Of a DNA stretch of 64,000 nt, positions 1 to 9,126 are shown one piece after another. A program made the position numbers and the translations under genes. This stretch comes from Ramlibacter rhizophilus (lineage in GTDB: Bacteria > Pseudomonadota > Gammaproteobacteria > Burkholderiales > Burkholderiaceae_C). The stretch spans positions 62,001 to 126,000 of the forward strand of contig NZ_SMLL01000008.1 of NCBI RefSeq assembly GCF_004681965.1. The letters run 5' to 3'. Every line of letters begins with the position of its first letter. The first letter of the stretch is position 1. Under the pieces are notes generated by a model. The model was not told where the DNA came from and searched no databases. It saw only the letters and a program-made list of their open reading frames with translations.

Positions 1-3000
1 CCCGCCGCCAGCGCCTGCCCACCCGATCGAACGCGAGGTAGATCACCGGCGTGGTGAACAGCGTCAGCAGCTGGCTCACGATGAGCCCGCCGAAGATGGC
101 CAGCCCCAGCGGCCGGCGCAGCTCCGCGCCCTCGCCCCAGCCGGCCATGAGCGGGATGGCCGCGCCGAGTGCGGCCAGCGTGGTCATCATGATCGGCCGG
201 AAGCGCAGCAGCGCGGCGCGGTGGATGGCCTCGCGCGGCGCCATCCCCTGGGCGCGCTCGGCCTCCAGGGCGAAGTCGATCATCATGATCGCGTTCTTCT
301 TGACGATGCCGATGAGAAGAATGATGCCGATGATGCCGACCACCCCCAGCGAATGGCCGGTCACGAGCAGCATCAGCAGCGCCCCCACGGCCGCCGAGGG
401 CAGCGTGGACAGGATGGTCACCGGGTGCACGTAGCTCTCGTACAGCACGCCCAGCACGATGTACATGCACACCACGGCCGCGAGGATCAGCCAGAGCTGG
501 TTGTCCAGCGAGGCCTCGAAGGCACCGGCCGCGCCCAGGAACTTCAGGCTCACGCCCGCGGGCAGCTGCATCGCACGGGCCTCCTCGCGGATGGCCTGCA
601 CCGCCTGGCCCAGCGAAGCACCGGGGGCGGTGTCGAAGCCCACCGTGGCCGCCGGGTACTGCGCCGCGTTGGTGATCTGCAGCGGCGCCTGCACCTGGCG
701 GATGCGCGCCACCGCGGACAGCGGGGTCGGCTCGCCCGAGCCGCTGCGCAGCTGCACCTCGCCGAGCGACTGGGGCGTGGCCTGCGCATCCGGGCGGGCC
801 TCCAGGATGACGCGGTACTGGCTGGTCTCGGTGAAGATGGTCGAGACGATGCGCTGGCCGAAGGCGCTGTAGAGCGCTTCGTCGATGGCAGCGGCCGTGA
901 TGTTCAGGCGCGCCGCGGTGTCGCGGTCGATGTCCACCAGCAGCGCCGGGCTGGACGCGCCGGCATCGGTCACCACCTGGCGCAGCTCGGGCCGCTCCTG
1001 CAGGCGCTGCACCAGGCGGCTGGCCCAGGTGGCGACGCTGTCCGCGTCGGCGGCCTCGACGGAGACGCGGTAGGGCGTGGGGCCGCTTTCGGCGTCCACG
1101 GTCAGGTCCTGCACCGGCTGCAGCACGAGGCGCACGCCCTCCACCGCTTCGCCCGCCTCCTTCAGGCGGGACAGGACCGGGGCGAGGTCGCCCGTGGCGC
1201 TGCGCAGGTTCACCAGCAGGCGGCCGGTGTGCAGCATGGTGTTGTTGGCCGCGTCCACGCCGACGAAGCTGCCGATGCTGTGCACCGCCGGATCGCGCAG
1301 CAGCGCGCCGGCCACGTCCTGCTGCAAGGCGGCCATGCGCGCGAAGGACACGGACTCCTGCGCCTGCACCCGCACCTGGAGCTGGCCGGTGTTCTGCGTC
1401 GGAAACAGGCCCTTGGGAATCCACAGCCACAGCAGGGCGGTGAGCACCAGCGTGCCCAGGGCCACCAGCAGCGTCGCGCCCTGGCGCGCCAGCACCCACT
1501 GAAGGGCCCGGTCGTAGGCGCGGACCACGCGGCCCTCCCCTCCCCCGTGCGGCAGGCTGCGCAGCCAGCGCGCCGACATCATGGGCACGAGGGTGAGCGA
1601 GACCACGGCGGAGATGAGGATGGTGAGGGCCAGCGTCACCGCGAACTCGCGGAACAGGCGGCCGACCACGTCGCCCATGAACAGCAGCGGGATCAGCACC
1701 GCCACCAGCGAGACCGTGAGGGAGATGATGGTGAAGCCGATCTCGCGCGCACCGTCCAGCGCCGCGTCCAGGGGACGCTTGCCGGCCTCCAGGTGGCGCG
1801 AGATGTTCTCGATCATGACGATGGCGTCGTCCACCACGAAGCCGGTCGCGATGGTCAGCGCCATGAGCGACAGGTTGTTCAGGCTGTAGCCCAGGAGATA
1901 CATCGCACCGCAGGTGCCGACCAGCGAGATGGGCACGGCCAGGCTGGCGATCACGGTGGCGCGCAGGCTGCGCAGGAAGGCGAACATCACCAGCACCACC
2001 AGCACCACGGCCAGGGCGAGCTCCAGCTGCACGTGGTGCACCGAGGCGCGGATGCCGGTGGTGCGGTCGGCCAGCACCTGCACCTGCACCGACTCCGGCA
2101 GGCCCGTGGTCAGCTCGGGCAGGCGCTGCTTGATGGCATCGACCGTGGCGATCACGTTGGCGCCGGGCTGGCGCTGCACGTTCAGCACGATGGCCGGCTG
2201 CAGGCCCCGCGGCGCATCGGCGAAGCCGGCCCAGGCGCCCAGGCGCACGTTCTCGGCGCTCTCGACGACCTGCGCCACCTGCGCCAGGCGCACCGGCGCG
2301 CCGTTGCGCCAGCTCACGACCAGCTGGCGGTAGTCCTCCGCGCGCAGCAGCTGGTCGTTGGCGTTGATGGTCCAGGAGCGGCTGGGGCCGTCGATGCTGC
2401 CCTTGGCGCCCGCGCTGTTCGCGGAGGCGATGGCGGTGCGCACGTTGTTCAGCGTGAGCCCCCAGGAGGCGAGCGCACGCGTGTCCACCTGGATCCGCAC
2501 CGCCGGGCGCTGTCCGCCGGCCACGCTCACCTGGCCCACGCCGGCCACCTGGCTGATCTTGAGCGCCAGGCGCGTGTCCACCAGGTTGCGCACTTCGGTG
2601 AGCGGCAGCGACTCGGAGGTGATGGCGAGACTCAGCACCGGCGCATCGGCGGGATTGACCTTGGCGTAGACGGGCGGCGCAGGCAGGTCGGCCGGCAGCA
2701 GCGAGCTGCCGGCGTTGATGGCGGCCTGCACCTGCTGCTCGGCGACGTCCAGCGCCAGGCCCAGGCCGAACTGCAGCGTGACGATGGACACGCCCGCCGC
2801 ACTCGTGGAACTCATGCGCGCCAAGCCCGGCATCTGCCCGAACTGCCGCTCCAGCGGCGCGGTGACCGTGTTGGCCATGACCTCGGGGCTGGCACCCGGG
2901 AACAGGGTCTGCACCTGGATGGTGGGGTAGTCCACCTGCGGCAGGGCCGACAGGGGCAGCAGCCGCAGGCCCACCAGCCCGGCCAGCACGATGGCCAGCA

Positions 3001-3052
3001 TCAGCAGCCCGGTGGCGACGGGCCGCAGGATGAATAGGCGCGACGGGCTCAT
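1..3052 (-). CDS. RND multidrug efflux permease, MdtB-like (partial, C-terminus off the left edge)
   Basis: Inner-membrane RND proton-antiport pump that would export drugs or other amphipathic compounds through a tripartite complex. About 1017 residues are in the window, against about 1040 for E. coli MdtB, so only the last few are missing. The N-terminus reads MSPSRLFILRPVATGLLM, which is the first transmembrane helix, followed by the PQVDYPTIQVQT porter segment. The TM4 pair of aspartates needed for proton relay is visible as GFVVDDAIVMIENISRH, close to MdtB. The ATG overlaps the stop of the adaptor gene (ATGA at 3049-3052), so the two are translationally coupled. A second permease (MdtC-like) may follow beyond the edge, as in mdtABC operons; that is inference. 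Confidence 0.9.
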   Translation of the reverse strand, partial: MSPSRLFILRPVATGLLMLAIVLAGLVGLRLLPLSALPQVDYPTIQVQTLFPGASPEVMANTVTAPLERQFGQMPGLARMSSTSAAGVSIVTLQFGLGLALDVAEQQVQAAINAGSSLLPADLPAPPVYAKVNPADAPVLSLAITSESLPLTEVRNLVDTRLALKISQVAGVGQVSVAGGQRPAVRIQVDTRALASWGLTLNNVRTAIASANSAGAKGSIDGPSRSWTINANDQLLRAEDYRQLVVSWRNGAPVRLAQVAQVVESAENVRLGAWAGFADAPRGLQPAIVLNVQRQPGANVIATVDAIKQRLPELTTGLPESVQVQVLADRTTGIRASVHHVQLELALAVVLVVLVMFAFLRSLRATVIASLAVPISLVGTCGAMYLLGYSLNNLSLMALTIATGFVVDDAIVMIENISRHLEAGKRPLDAALDGAREIGFTIISLTVSLVAVLIPLLFMGDVVGRLFREFAVTLALTILISAVVSLTLVPMMSARWLRSLPHGGGEGRVVRAYDRALQWVLARQGATLLVALGTLVLTALLWLWIPKGLFPTQNTGQLQVRVQAQESVSFARMAALQQDVAGALLRDPAVHSIGSFVGVDAANNTMLHTGRLLVNLRSATGDLAPVLSRLKEAGEAVEGVRLVLQPVQDLTVDAESGPTPYRVSVEAADADSVATWASRLVQRLQERPELRQVVTDAGASSPALLVDIDRDTAARLNITAAAIDEALYSAFGQRIVSTIFTETSQYRVILEARPDAQATPQSLGEVQLRSGSGEPTPLSAVARIRQVQAPLQITNAAQYPAATVGFDTAPGASLGQAVQAIREEARAMQLPAGVSLKFLGAAGAFEASLDNQLWLILAAVVCMYIVLGVLYESYVHPVTILSTLPSAAVGALLMLLVTGHSLGVVGIIGIILLIGIVKKNAIMMIDFALEAERAQGMAPREAIHRAALLRFRPIMMTTLAALGAAIPLMAGWGEGAELRRPLGLAIFGGLIVSQLLTLFTTPVIYLAFDRVGRRWRR

Positions 3053-4404
3053 GGCGCGGGCGCGGCGCCGCCCTGCGTGCCGGCAGCGCGGCGTCGTCCG
3101 GCACCGGCCGCCGCGCCGCCTTCGCCGGGCGCGCCGGGGCCGGCCCGGGCCGCGTCCGCCGGCAGGGCCACGCGCGATCCCTCGCGCAGGCGGTCCGCAC
3201 CCTCGGTCACCACGCGCTCGCCCAGGCTCAGGCCCGAGACGATCTGCACCTTGTCGCCCGCGACCTGCCCGCGCTGCACCGGGCGCAGCGTCACGGTGCG
3301 GTCCGGCTGGATCACGAAGACCTGCTCGCCTGCCTGGCCGGCCCGTACCGCCGAGACCGGCACGACCAGCGCGCCTTCGATGGTGCGCAGCTGCAGTTGC
3401 ACGTTGACGAACTGGTTGGGAAAGAGCGCGCCGTCGCCGTTGGCGAAGCGGGCCTTGGCGCGCACGGTGCCGGTCTGGGGGTCGATGAGGTTGTCGAAGG
3501 CGCTGAAGCGGCCGGTGGCCAGCAGCTGCGTGCGGCTGCGGTCCAGGGCCCGCGCGGCGGTTCCGGCCTGCACGGCGTCGCGCAGGGCGCCCACCAGGTC
3601 CTGCGGAACCGCGAACTCCACGTCGATGGGCGCCATCTGCGTGATGACGGCCACGCCGTTGGTGTCGCTCGGGCCCACCACGTTGCCCACGTCCACGGTA
3701 CGCAATCCCACGCGCCCGGAGATCGGCGCCGCGATGCGGGTGTAGCCCAGGTTCAGCCGCGCCGTGCCCTCGTTGGCCTTGGAGACCACCAGCGTCGCTT
3801 CGAGCTGCTTGACCAGGGCCTCCTGCGAATCGACCTCCTGGCGCGCGATGGAGTCCTGCTTGAGCAGCGTGCGAAAGCGCTGCAGGGTCACCCGGGCGGC
3901 CTCCAGCTGCGCCTCGTCGCGCATGCGCTGGCCGGTGGCCTGCTGCAAGGCCATCTCGAAAGGCCGCGGATCGATCACCGCCAGCAGATCGCCCTGGCGC
4001 ACCGTCTGCCCCTCGCGGTAGCGCACTTCCTGGAGCACTCCCGAGACCTGCGGGCGCACCCGCACCGTGGCGGCGGGCACGACGGTGCCCAGGGCCTCCA
4101 CGCTCACCGGGAGGTCCGCGCGTTCGACCACGGCCATGCCCACGGTGGTGGGCGGCAGTGCCCGGGGACCGGGCGCCGGCGGGCCGCTGCGCGCCGGTGC
4201 GCCAGCCGCGGCCGGCGGCCGCCCCGACCCTGCCGCCCGCTCGGGCTCGCGCTGCGTGAGGCTCCACGCCAGCCAGCCCACCCCCGTGACCACCAGCAAG
4301 GCCACCACGCTGCCAAGCCAGCGCCCCATGCGCCCCAGGCGCCTGGGGGCGGGCAGGTCAGGGGCAGGGGCCCTTTCGGGCGATTGCGGCTCGGGGCGAT
4401 CCAT
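3049..4404 (-). CDS. RND efflux membrane-fusion (adaptor) protein, MdtA-like
   Basis: Periplasmic adaptor of 451 residues that links the RND permease to an outer-membrane channel. A short cytoplasmic tail rich in Pro is followed by one membrane anchor at about residues 29-48, with no lipobox. Next come a Pro/Ala/Gly-rich linker, a biotinyl-lipoyl half (VRVRPQVSGVLQEVRYREGQ), a coiled-coil hairpin around residues 155-205, the second lipoyl half (LGYTRIAAPISGRVG) and the beta-barrel region. The C-terminus is an Ala/Gly/Arg-rich low-complexity tail. The ATG at 4404 has AAGGAAG about 8 bases upstream. It is the first gene of the operon and overlaps the permease by 4 bases. MdtA-type rather than AcrA-type because it lacks a lipoprotein signal and is paired with an MdtB-like pump. 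Confidence 0.9.
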   Translation of the reverse strand: MDRPEPQSPERAPAPDLPAPRRLGRMGRWLGSVVALLVVTGVGWLAWSLTQREPERAAGSGRPPAAAGAPARSGPPAPGPRALPPTTVGMAVVERADLPVSVEALGTVVPAATVRVRPQVSGVLQEVRYREGQTVRQGDLLAVIDPRPFEMALQQATGQRMRDEAQLEAARVTLQRFRTLLKQDSIARQEVDSQEALVKQLEATLVVSKANEGTARLNLGYTRIAAPISGRVGLRTVDVGNVVGPSDTNGVAVITQMAPIDVEFAVPQDLVGALRDAVQAGTAARALDRSRTQLLATGRFSAFDNLIDPQTGTVRAKARFANGDGALFPNQFVNVQLQLRTIEGALVVPVSAVRAGQAGEQVFVIQPDRTVTLRPVQRGQVAGDKVQIVSGLSLGERVVTEGADRLREGSRVALPADAARAGPGAPGEGGAAAGAGRRRAAGTQGGAAPAP

Positions 4405-4608
4405 CGGCTTCCTTGGGTTCTGGGGGCGCTGCCGTCCGGCCAGAGACAGCCGGACCCGCGCGAAGCGCGGCGCTCAGTGTAGAGAAGACAGCGCGCCGAG
4501 CGAGAGCATGGGGCTCTCGTGTATCCCGCGCGTGAACTTATGGGGCGGGAGAGCAAAGGACCCTGCGGCGGGGCAGGAAGTTCCGGGGGTGCACGGGCGT
4601 GTGCGCAA

Positions 4609-4769
4609 GGGCTTCGACAGGCTCAGCCCGAACGGGTGCGCGCTGGGGTGCCGAGGGGCTTCGACAGGCTCAGCCCGAACGGGGGGGCTCGGCCCGCACG
4701 GAGGTGAGGGTCAGCCCGACCGGGGTGGGCTCAGCTCGAACGAAGGTGAGGCCTCAGCCCGAACGGGGT
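4609..4769. repeat. Degenerate extragenic repeat cluster (core GGCTCAGCCCGAACGG)
   Basis: Two identical 28-base copies of a unit beginning GGGCTTCGACAGGCTCAG lie at 4609-4636 and 4656-4683. At least three decayed copies of its core follow, near 4707, 4729 and 4751. The unit is like the REP-type dispersed extragenic repeat found in many GC-rich proteobacteria. The whole 4405-4876 gap, between the two convergently placed ends of the efflux and ettA transcription units, holds no credible gene. Confidence 0.75.
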
Positions 4770-4790
4770 CCCTGCGAACGAAGTGCCTTG

Positions 4791-4873
4791 TCCAGCGGCC
4801 ACCGCGGAACCGGCTTCGCCGGGCCGCTGGTGGCGCCCCCCTGGGGGGGAGGCGCCGAAGGCGCTTCGGGGGG
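4791..4873. repeat. Nested inverted repeats downstream of ettA
   Basis: CCAGCGGCC at 4792-4800 pairs with GGCCGCTGG at 4822-4830. It is followed by a C6/G7 palindrome flanked by GGCGCC, then a GGCGCCGAAGGCGC hairpin at 4851-4864. These structures lie within 90 bases of the ettA stop and probably act as its terminator or mRNA 3' stabiliser, though no T-run is present. The arrangement looks like a reusable extragenic element, not unique sequence. Confidence 0.5.
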
Positions 4874-4876
4874 GGG

Positions 4877-6538
4877 TCACTTCAACGCCTTGTACCGCAT
4901 CCGCTTCGGCTTGGCACCCTCCTCGCCCAGGCGGCGCTTCTTGTCGGCCTCGTACTCCTGGTAGTTGCCGTCGAAGAAGACCCACTGGCTGTCGCCCTCG
5001 GCAGCCAGGATGTGGGTGGCGATGCGGTCCAGGAACCAGCGGTCGTGGCTGATGACGAGCACGCTGCCGGCGAATTCCAGCAGGGCATCCTCCAGCGCGC
5101 GCAGGGTTTCCACGTCGAGGTCGTTGGACGGCTCGTCCAGCAGCAGCACGTTGCCGCCGGAGATCAGCGTCTTGGCCAGGTGCAGGCGCCCGCGTTCACC
5201 GCCCGAGAGCGTGCCCACCTTCTTCTGCTGGTCGCCGCCGTTGAAGTTGAAGCGACCGCAGTAGGCGCGGCTGGCCATCTGGAACTTGCCCACGGTGATG
5301 ATGTCCAGGCCGCCCGAGACGTCTTCCCACACGGTCTTGTCGTTGGCCAGCACGTCACGCGTCTGGTCCACGAAAGCCATCTTCACGGTCTGGCCGATCA
5401 CCACCTCGCCGGAATCGGGTTGCTCGCGGCCCGCGATCATCTTGAACAGCGTGGACTTGCCCGCGCCGTTGGGGCCGATGATGCCGACGATGGCGCCGGC
5501 CGGCACCTTGAAGCTGAGGTTGTCGATCAGCAGGCGGTCGCCGAAGGACTTGCTCACGTTGTTGAACTCGATGACCTGCGTGCCCAGGCGCTCGGCCACG
5601 GGGATGAAGATCTCCTGCGTTTCGTTGCGGCGCTGGTATTCGTAGTCGGACAGCTCCTCGAAGCGGGCCAGGCGCGCCTTGCTCTTGGCTTGGCGGCCCT
5701 TGGGGTTCTGGCGCGCCCACTCCAGTTCCTTCTTCATGGCCTTGGTGCGGGCGTCCTCGGTGCGCTGCTCCTGCTCCAGGCGCGCTTCCTTCTGCTCCAG
5801 CCAGGTGCTGTAGTTGCCCTTGTACGGAATGCCGTAGCCGCGGTCGAGTTCGAGAATCCACTCGGCCGCGTTGTCGAGGAAGTAGCGGTCGTGGGTGATG
5901 GCGACCACGGTGCCGGGGTAGCGCTGCAGGAAGACCTCCAGCCAGTCCACGGATTCCGCGTCCAGGTGGTTGGTGGGCTCGTCCAGCAGCAGCATGTCGG
6001 GCTTGGACAGCAGCAGCTTGCACAGCGCGACGCGGCGCTTCTCGCCGCCGGAGAGCACGCCGACGACGGCGTCCCAGGGCGGCAGGCGCAGGGCGTCGGC
6101 GGCGATTTCCAGCTGGTGCTCGGAGTCCGTGCCGGCGGTGGCGATGATGGCTTCCAGGCGCGCCTGCTCGGCGGCCAGGGCGTCGAAGTCGGCATCGGGC
6201 TCGGCGTACGCGGCGTACACCTCGTCCAGCCTGGCCTTGGCGGCGTTGACCTCGCCCATCGCTTCTTCCACCGCATCGCGCACGGTGTGCTCCGGGTTCA
6301 GCTTCGGCTCCTGCGGGAGGTATCCGATCTTCAGGCCCGGCATGGGCATGGCCTCGCCCTCGATCTCCTTGTCGATGCCGGCCATGATCTTCAGCAGCGT
6401 GGACTTGCCCGAGCCGTTGAGGCCGAGCACGCCGATCTTGGCGCCGGGGAAGAAGGACAGGGAGATGTCCTTGAGGATCTGTCGCTTCGGCGGAACGATC
6501 TTGCCGACGCGATTCATGGTGTAGACGTATTGGGCCAT
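4877..6538 (-). CDS. ettA: Energy-dependent translational throttle protein EttA (ABC-F ATPase)
   Basis: Soluble ABC-F protein of 553 residues, the usual EttA length. EttA binds the ribosomal E site and gates entry into the elongation cycle according to ATP/ADP ratio. Two ABC cassettes are visible: Walker A GLNGSGKST with signature LSGGEKRRVAL, then GPNGAGKST with LSGGERGRLHLAKTL. Both carry LLLDEP Walker B segments, and the linker between them is the P-site-interacting motif region rich in Glu and Arg. The open frame runs much further upstream, but the family N-terminus MAQYVYTMNRVGKIVPPKRQ fixes the start at the ATG at 6538. It stands alone as a transcription unit downstream of the DUF1631 gene on the same strand. 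Confidence 0.96.
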   Translation of the reverse strand: MAQYVYTMNRVGKIVPPKRQILKDISLSFFPGAKIGVLGLNGSGKSTLLKIMAGIDKEIEGEAMPMPGLKIGYLPQEPKLNPEHTVRDAVEEAMGEVNAAKARLDEVYAAYAEPDADFDALAAEQARLEAIIATAGTDSEHQLEIAADALRLPPWDAVVGVLSGGEKRRVALCKLLLSKPDMLLLDEPTNHLDAESVDWLEVFLQRYPGTVVAITHDRYFLDNAAEWILELDRGYGIPYKGNYSTWLEQKEARLEQEQRTEDARTKAMKKELEWARQNPKGRQAKSKARLARFEELSDYEYQRRNETQEIFIPVAERLGTQVIEFNNVSKSFGDRLLIDNLSFKVPAGAIVGIIGPNGAGKSTLFKMIAGREQPDSGEVVIGQTVKMAFVDQTRDVLANDKTVWEDVSGGLDIITVGKFQMASRAYCGRFNFNGGDQQKKVGTLSGGERGRLHLAKTLISGGNVLLLDEPSNDLDVETLRALEDALLEFAGSVLVISHDRWFLDRIATHILAAEGDSQWVFFDGNYQEYEADKKRRLGEEGAKPKRMRYKALK

Positions 6539-6686
6539 GGGGTCGCTGTGTTGGGAGGTCGGGCCCGGCCAGGACGGCGGACCCGGGGCTGCGGCAGCCG
6601 CCGGAAGCAGGCGGGGCACGCGGGACAAGCTCGCGATTATCCCGTGCCGCGCGGTGTCCGTGCCCGCGGCGGTGCAAATCGGCCGG

Positions 6687-8858
6687 CTAGCCGGGATCGA
6701 TGCTGTTGCGCAGGGCCGCCCGCGCGACCTGGTCCAGCGCCTCGTCCAGCAGGGGCCGGGCGGCCACCAGGCGGATGCGCCCGCCGGCCTGCAGGCGCTC
6801 CAGGCTGCGGCGCGACATGGAGTGCGCGGTGCCCTTGGGCGAGGTGAACATGAAGAGGGTCTGGTGCGGGCTGGCCCAGGTGAGCTGCACCCGCTGCCAC
6901 TGCCCATGCGCGCGCAGCTCGACCCAGGCCCCGATCGCGAGCGCATCGGGGCTGGCCGGCACGAGCTCCTCGAGCACGTCCGAAGGGTGCGCCTGCGACG
7001 CCACGAAGCCCGACTCCGCGATCTCGCGGCTGGCGAGCCACACGCCGGCGTCCTCCTCGAAGGCGCTGGGCCCGAATTCCGAGGACGCTGCCTCGGCCTC
7101 GCGCGCGGCGCGGCGGACCCCGGCATCGCGGCCGTCCTTGAGCGCGCTGGCATGGATGGCGTGCAGCCGATCGAAGAAGCGCTCCGCCAGCTCGGGCGGG
7201 TAATCGATGAGGCGCAGGCCGTCGCGCAGCCGCGCCAGCAGGCCGGGGACCAGCAGGGCCAGGCGCTGCAGGCGCCCGCCCCGCGCCTTGGCGGCCTCCA
7301 CGCTCCACACCAGGTCCTCCACCGCCGCGCGCAGGCCGCGCGGGTCGTCGGAGCCATCGACGCTTCTCAGCTGGTCCTCGGCCACGGCCTGGGTCCATGC
7401 CGTGCGCAGGAAGTCGGCGACGAAGTCGGGGACCCCGCGGCCGGCCAGGGTCTGCTCGAACTGCTCGGCCAGGCGCTGGGCCAGCAGGTTGCGCTGCTCG
7501 GCGTGCACCAGCGCCCGCGCGACCTCCTCGCGCTTCTGCCGGGCCCGCTGGTCCTGGCCGTCCCAGAGCGCCTGCAGCTGGCCCAGGGCCTGCTCGAAGG
7601 CATCGGCGTCCGCCGCGCCGGCGCCCAGCCGCCGCACGGTGGCCTCGATGCTTGCGAGGAACAGCTGCCAGCCCTCGTCCGACTCGGCGCTGAAGGCCAG
7701 GCTGCGCTGGGTCATGCGGTCCAGCAGCTGCCGCGCGGGATGGCCGCGGTCGCTGAAGAAGCGCGAGTCGCCCTGCGCGAGCCGCGCGACCACCGGCTCC
7801 ATGGCCCGTAGCTGCGCCTTGTAGGCGTCGACCAGCCGGCCTTCCTGCGCCAGGTTCTCGAACATGAGCCGCACGACCTGCTCGCCCAGCTGCCGACCGA
7901 TGCGAAGCGGCTCCGCGGCCGGCGCGGCGGTGGACAGCAGCAGGTCCTGGGGCGCCGCCGGTTCGGTGCGCTGGACCTGTTCCTGCTCCAGCCGCCGCAG
8001 CAGCTCGTCCTCCTTCTTCATCTCCTGCAGCAGGGCCATGGACGCCGGCACCGTGTGGAGGAAGTCGGCACGCGCCGCCGATGCCTGCGCGTCGAAGTCG
8101 CCGGCCAGCAGCTTGCGCAGGCGGTCCAGGGTCACCAGGGTCCGGGCGACCGAGCGGCTCACCGAGGCGGCGGCCCCGCCGTCCTTGCGTCCCCCCACCG
8201 GAACGGCCGGCTCGATGCCGGTGGACGCCAGCCAGTCGCCCATCTCCCGGTACACCAGGCGCAGCTGGGCCCCGAGCAGGCCGGCCGCGGGCACGAGCAG
8301 CGCCTCGCGCACGGCGGCATCGTGCACCCGCGATTCGAAGCTGGCCTGCAGGGCGCGCACGAAGACTTCGGGTCGCACCGGGTTGAGTCCCGGCTGCGTG
8401 CTGCGCCAGCCCAGCAGGGTGCTGACCAGCGCGTCCAGCGGCGGCAGCACGTCGTCCACCATGCGCTCGACCTCCTGCAGCGCGCGGGCCTGCTCGATGT
8501 TGCGGTCGAGCAGAGCGTCGTCCAGCAACTGCAGGTCCTCGAAACGCAGGCCCTCGCGGGGCAGCTGTTCCTTGCCGCCGCCTTCAAAGACCAGGCGGCC
8601 CAGTTCGTGGCGGAAGCCTTCGCGCAGCCCGGGCAGCTCCCGCTGCAGCCGCTCGACCGCGTCCCGCGCGGCCGCGCCCTGCAGCTGCGGATGGCGCCGC
8701 GGCCCCTGCGGGGCGCTGGCGAGCACCAAGCCTTCGACCACCCTGTCCACCAGCACGCCACTTTGCGCGACCACCGACTCCAGGCATTCGGAGAGGCCCG
8801 GCTGCAGCGCGGCCGGATCGTCGGCCACGCCCCACTTGAGGTTGAGCAGCTTGGGCAT
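6687..8858 (-). CDS. DUF1631 family protein
   Basis: Protein of 723 residues matching the long DUF1631 family of beta- and gammaproteobacteria, whose function is not established. Databases sometimes mislabel it thymidine phosphorylase. It is rich in Leu, Ala, Arg and Glu with long predicted helices and no membrane segment or signal peptide, so it should be cytosolic. The C-terminal 110 residues look beta-rich ([19 protein letters not shown], then [20 protein letters not shown]), which resembles a PilZ-like module seen in other family members; that assignment is inference. The ATG at 8858 has no strong ribosome binding site. The gene is divergent from the RhlE-type helicase, with a 268-base intergenic region holding two GTTACA motifs and an AT-rich TAATAAT close to this gene. 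Confidence 0.85.
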   Translation of the reverse strand: MPKLLNLKWGVADDPAALQPGLSECLESVVAQSGVLVDRVVEGLVLASAPQGPRRHPQLQGAAARDAVERLQRELPGLREGFRHELGRLVFEGGGKEQLPREGLRFEDLQLLDDALLDRNIEQARALQEVERMVDDVLPPLDALVSTLLGWRSTQPGLNPVRPEVFVRALQASFESRVHDAAVREALLVPAAGLLGAQLRLVYREMGDWLASTGIEPAVPVGGRKDGGAAASVSRSVARTLVTLDRLRKLLAGDFDAQASAARADFLHTVPASMALLQEMKKEDELLRRLEQEQVQRTEPAAPQDLLLSTAAPAAEPLRIGRQLGEQVVRLMFENLAQEGRLVDAYKAQLRAMEPVVARLAQGDSRFFSDRGHPARQLLDRMTQRSLAFSAESDEGWQLFLASIEATVRRLGAGAADADAFEQALGQLQALWDGQDQRARQKREEVARALVHAEQRNLLAQRLAEQFEQTLAGRGVPDFVADFLRTAWTQAVAEDQLRSVDGSDDPRGLRAAVEDLVWSVEAAKARGGRLQRLALLVPGLLARLRDGLRLIDYPPELAERFFDRLHAIHASALKDGRDAGVRRAAREAEAASSEFGPSAFEEDAGVWLASREIAESGFVASQAHPSDVLEELVPASPDALAIGAWVELRAHGQWQRVQLTWASPHQTLFMFTSPKGTAHSMSRRSLERLQAGGRIRLVAARPLLDEALDQVARAALRNSIDPG

Positions 8859-9126
8859 GCGCCGGATTATTAGCTCAGCGGTTACAAGCGAACTGTTACA
8901 GAGTGCGCCCTTTCCTTCTCAGCGGTGGCGCGCGTGCGATCCGTGCGACAATCCGCCGGGTCCGCACAGCCAGTTCGTGCGGCGCCAGCAGATCTGCTGG
9001 GGACATCGCCGGCCGCCAGGCCGCGCAGGCTCCCACCTCCCAATCCGATCAGCCCGACTGGGCCGGCATGCCATGTGCCGGTGGGGCCGGTCCCCTGCGC
9101 CGCGGAAATGGCGCACACCACACTGC

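Noticed and set aside
221..3037. A 938-codon plus-strand open frame opposite the RND permease
   Set aside because: It is the antisense shadow of a GC-rich gene. The translation is rich in His, Arg, Gly and Gln with no domain, and the minus strand carries a clear RND sequence.
4609..4683. Two repeated 28-base units that could suggest a CRISPR array
   Set aside because: Only two exact copies exist, the interval between them is 19 bases and later copies decay, with no cas genes. It fits an extragenic repeat.
4067..6847. A 926-codon plus-strand open frame across ettA
   Set aside because: It is antisense to ettA and runs through the repeat region; the composition is low-complexity and no known domain appears.
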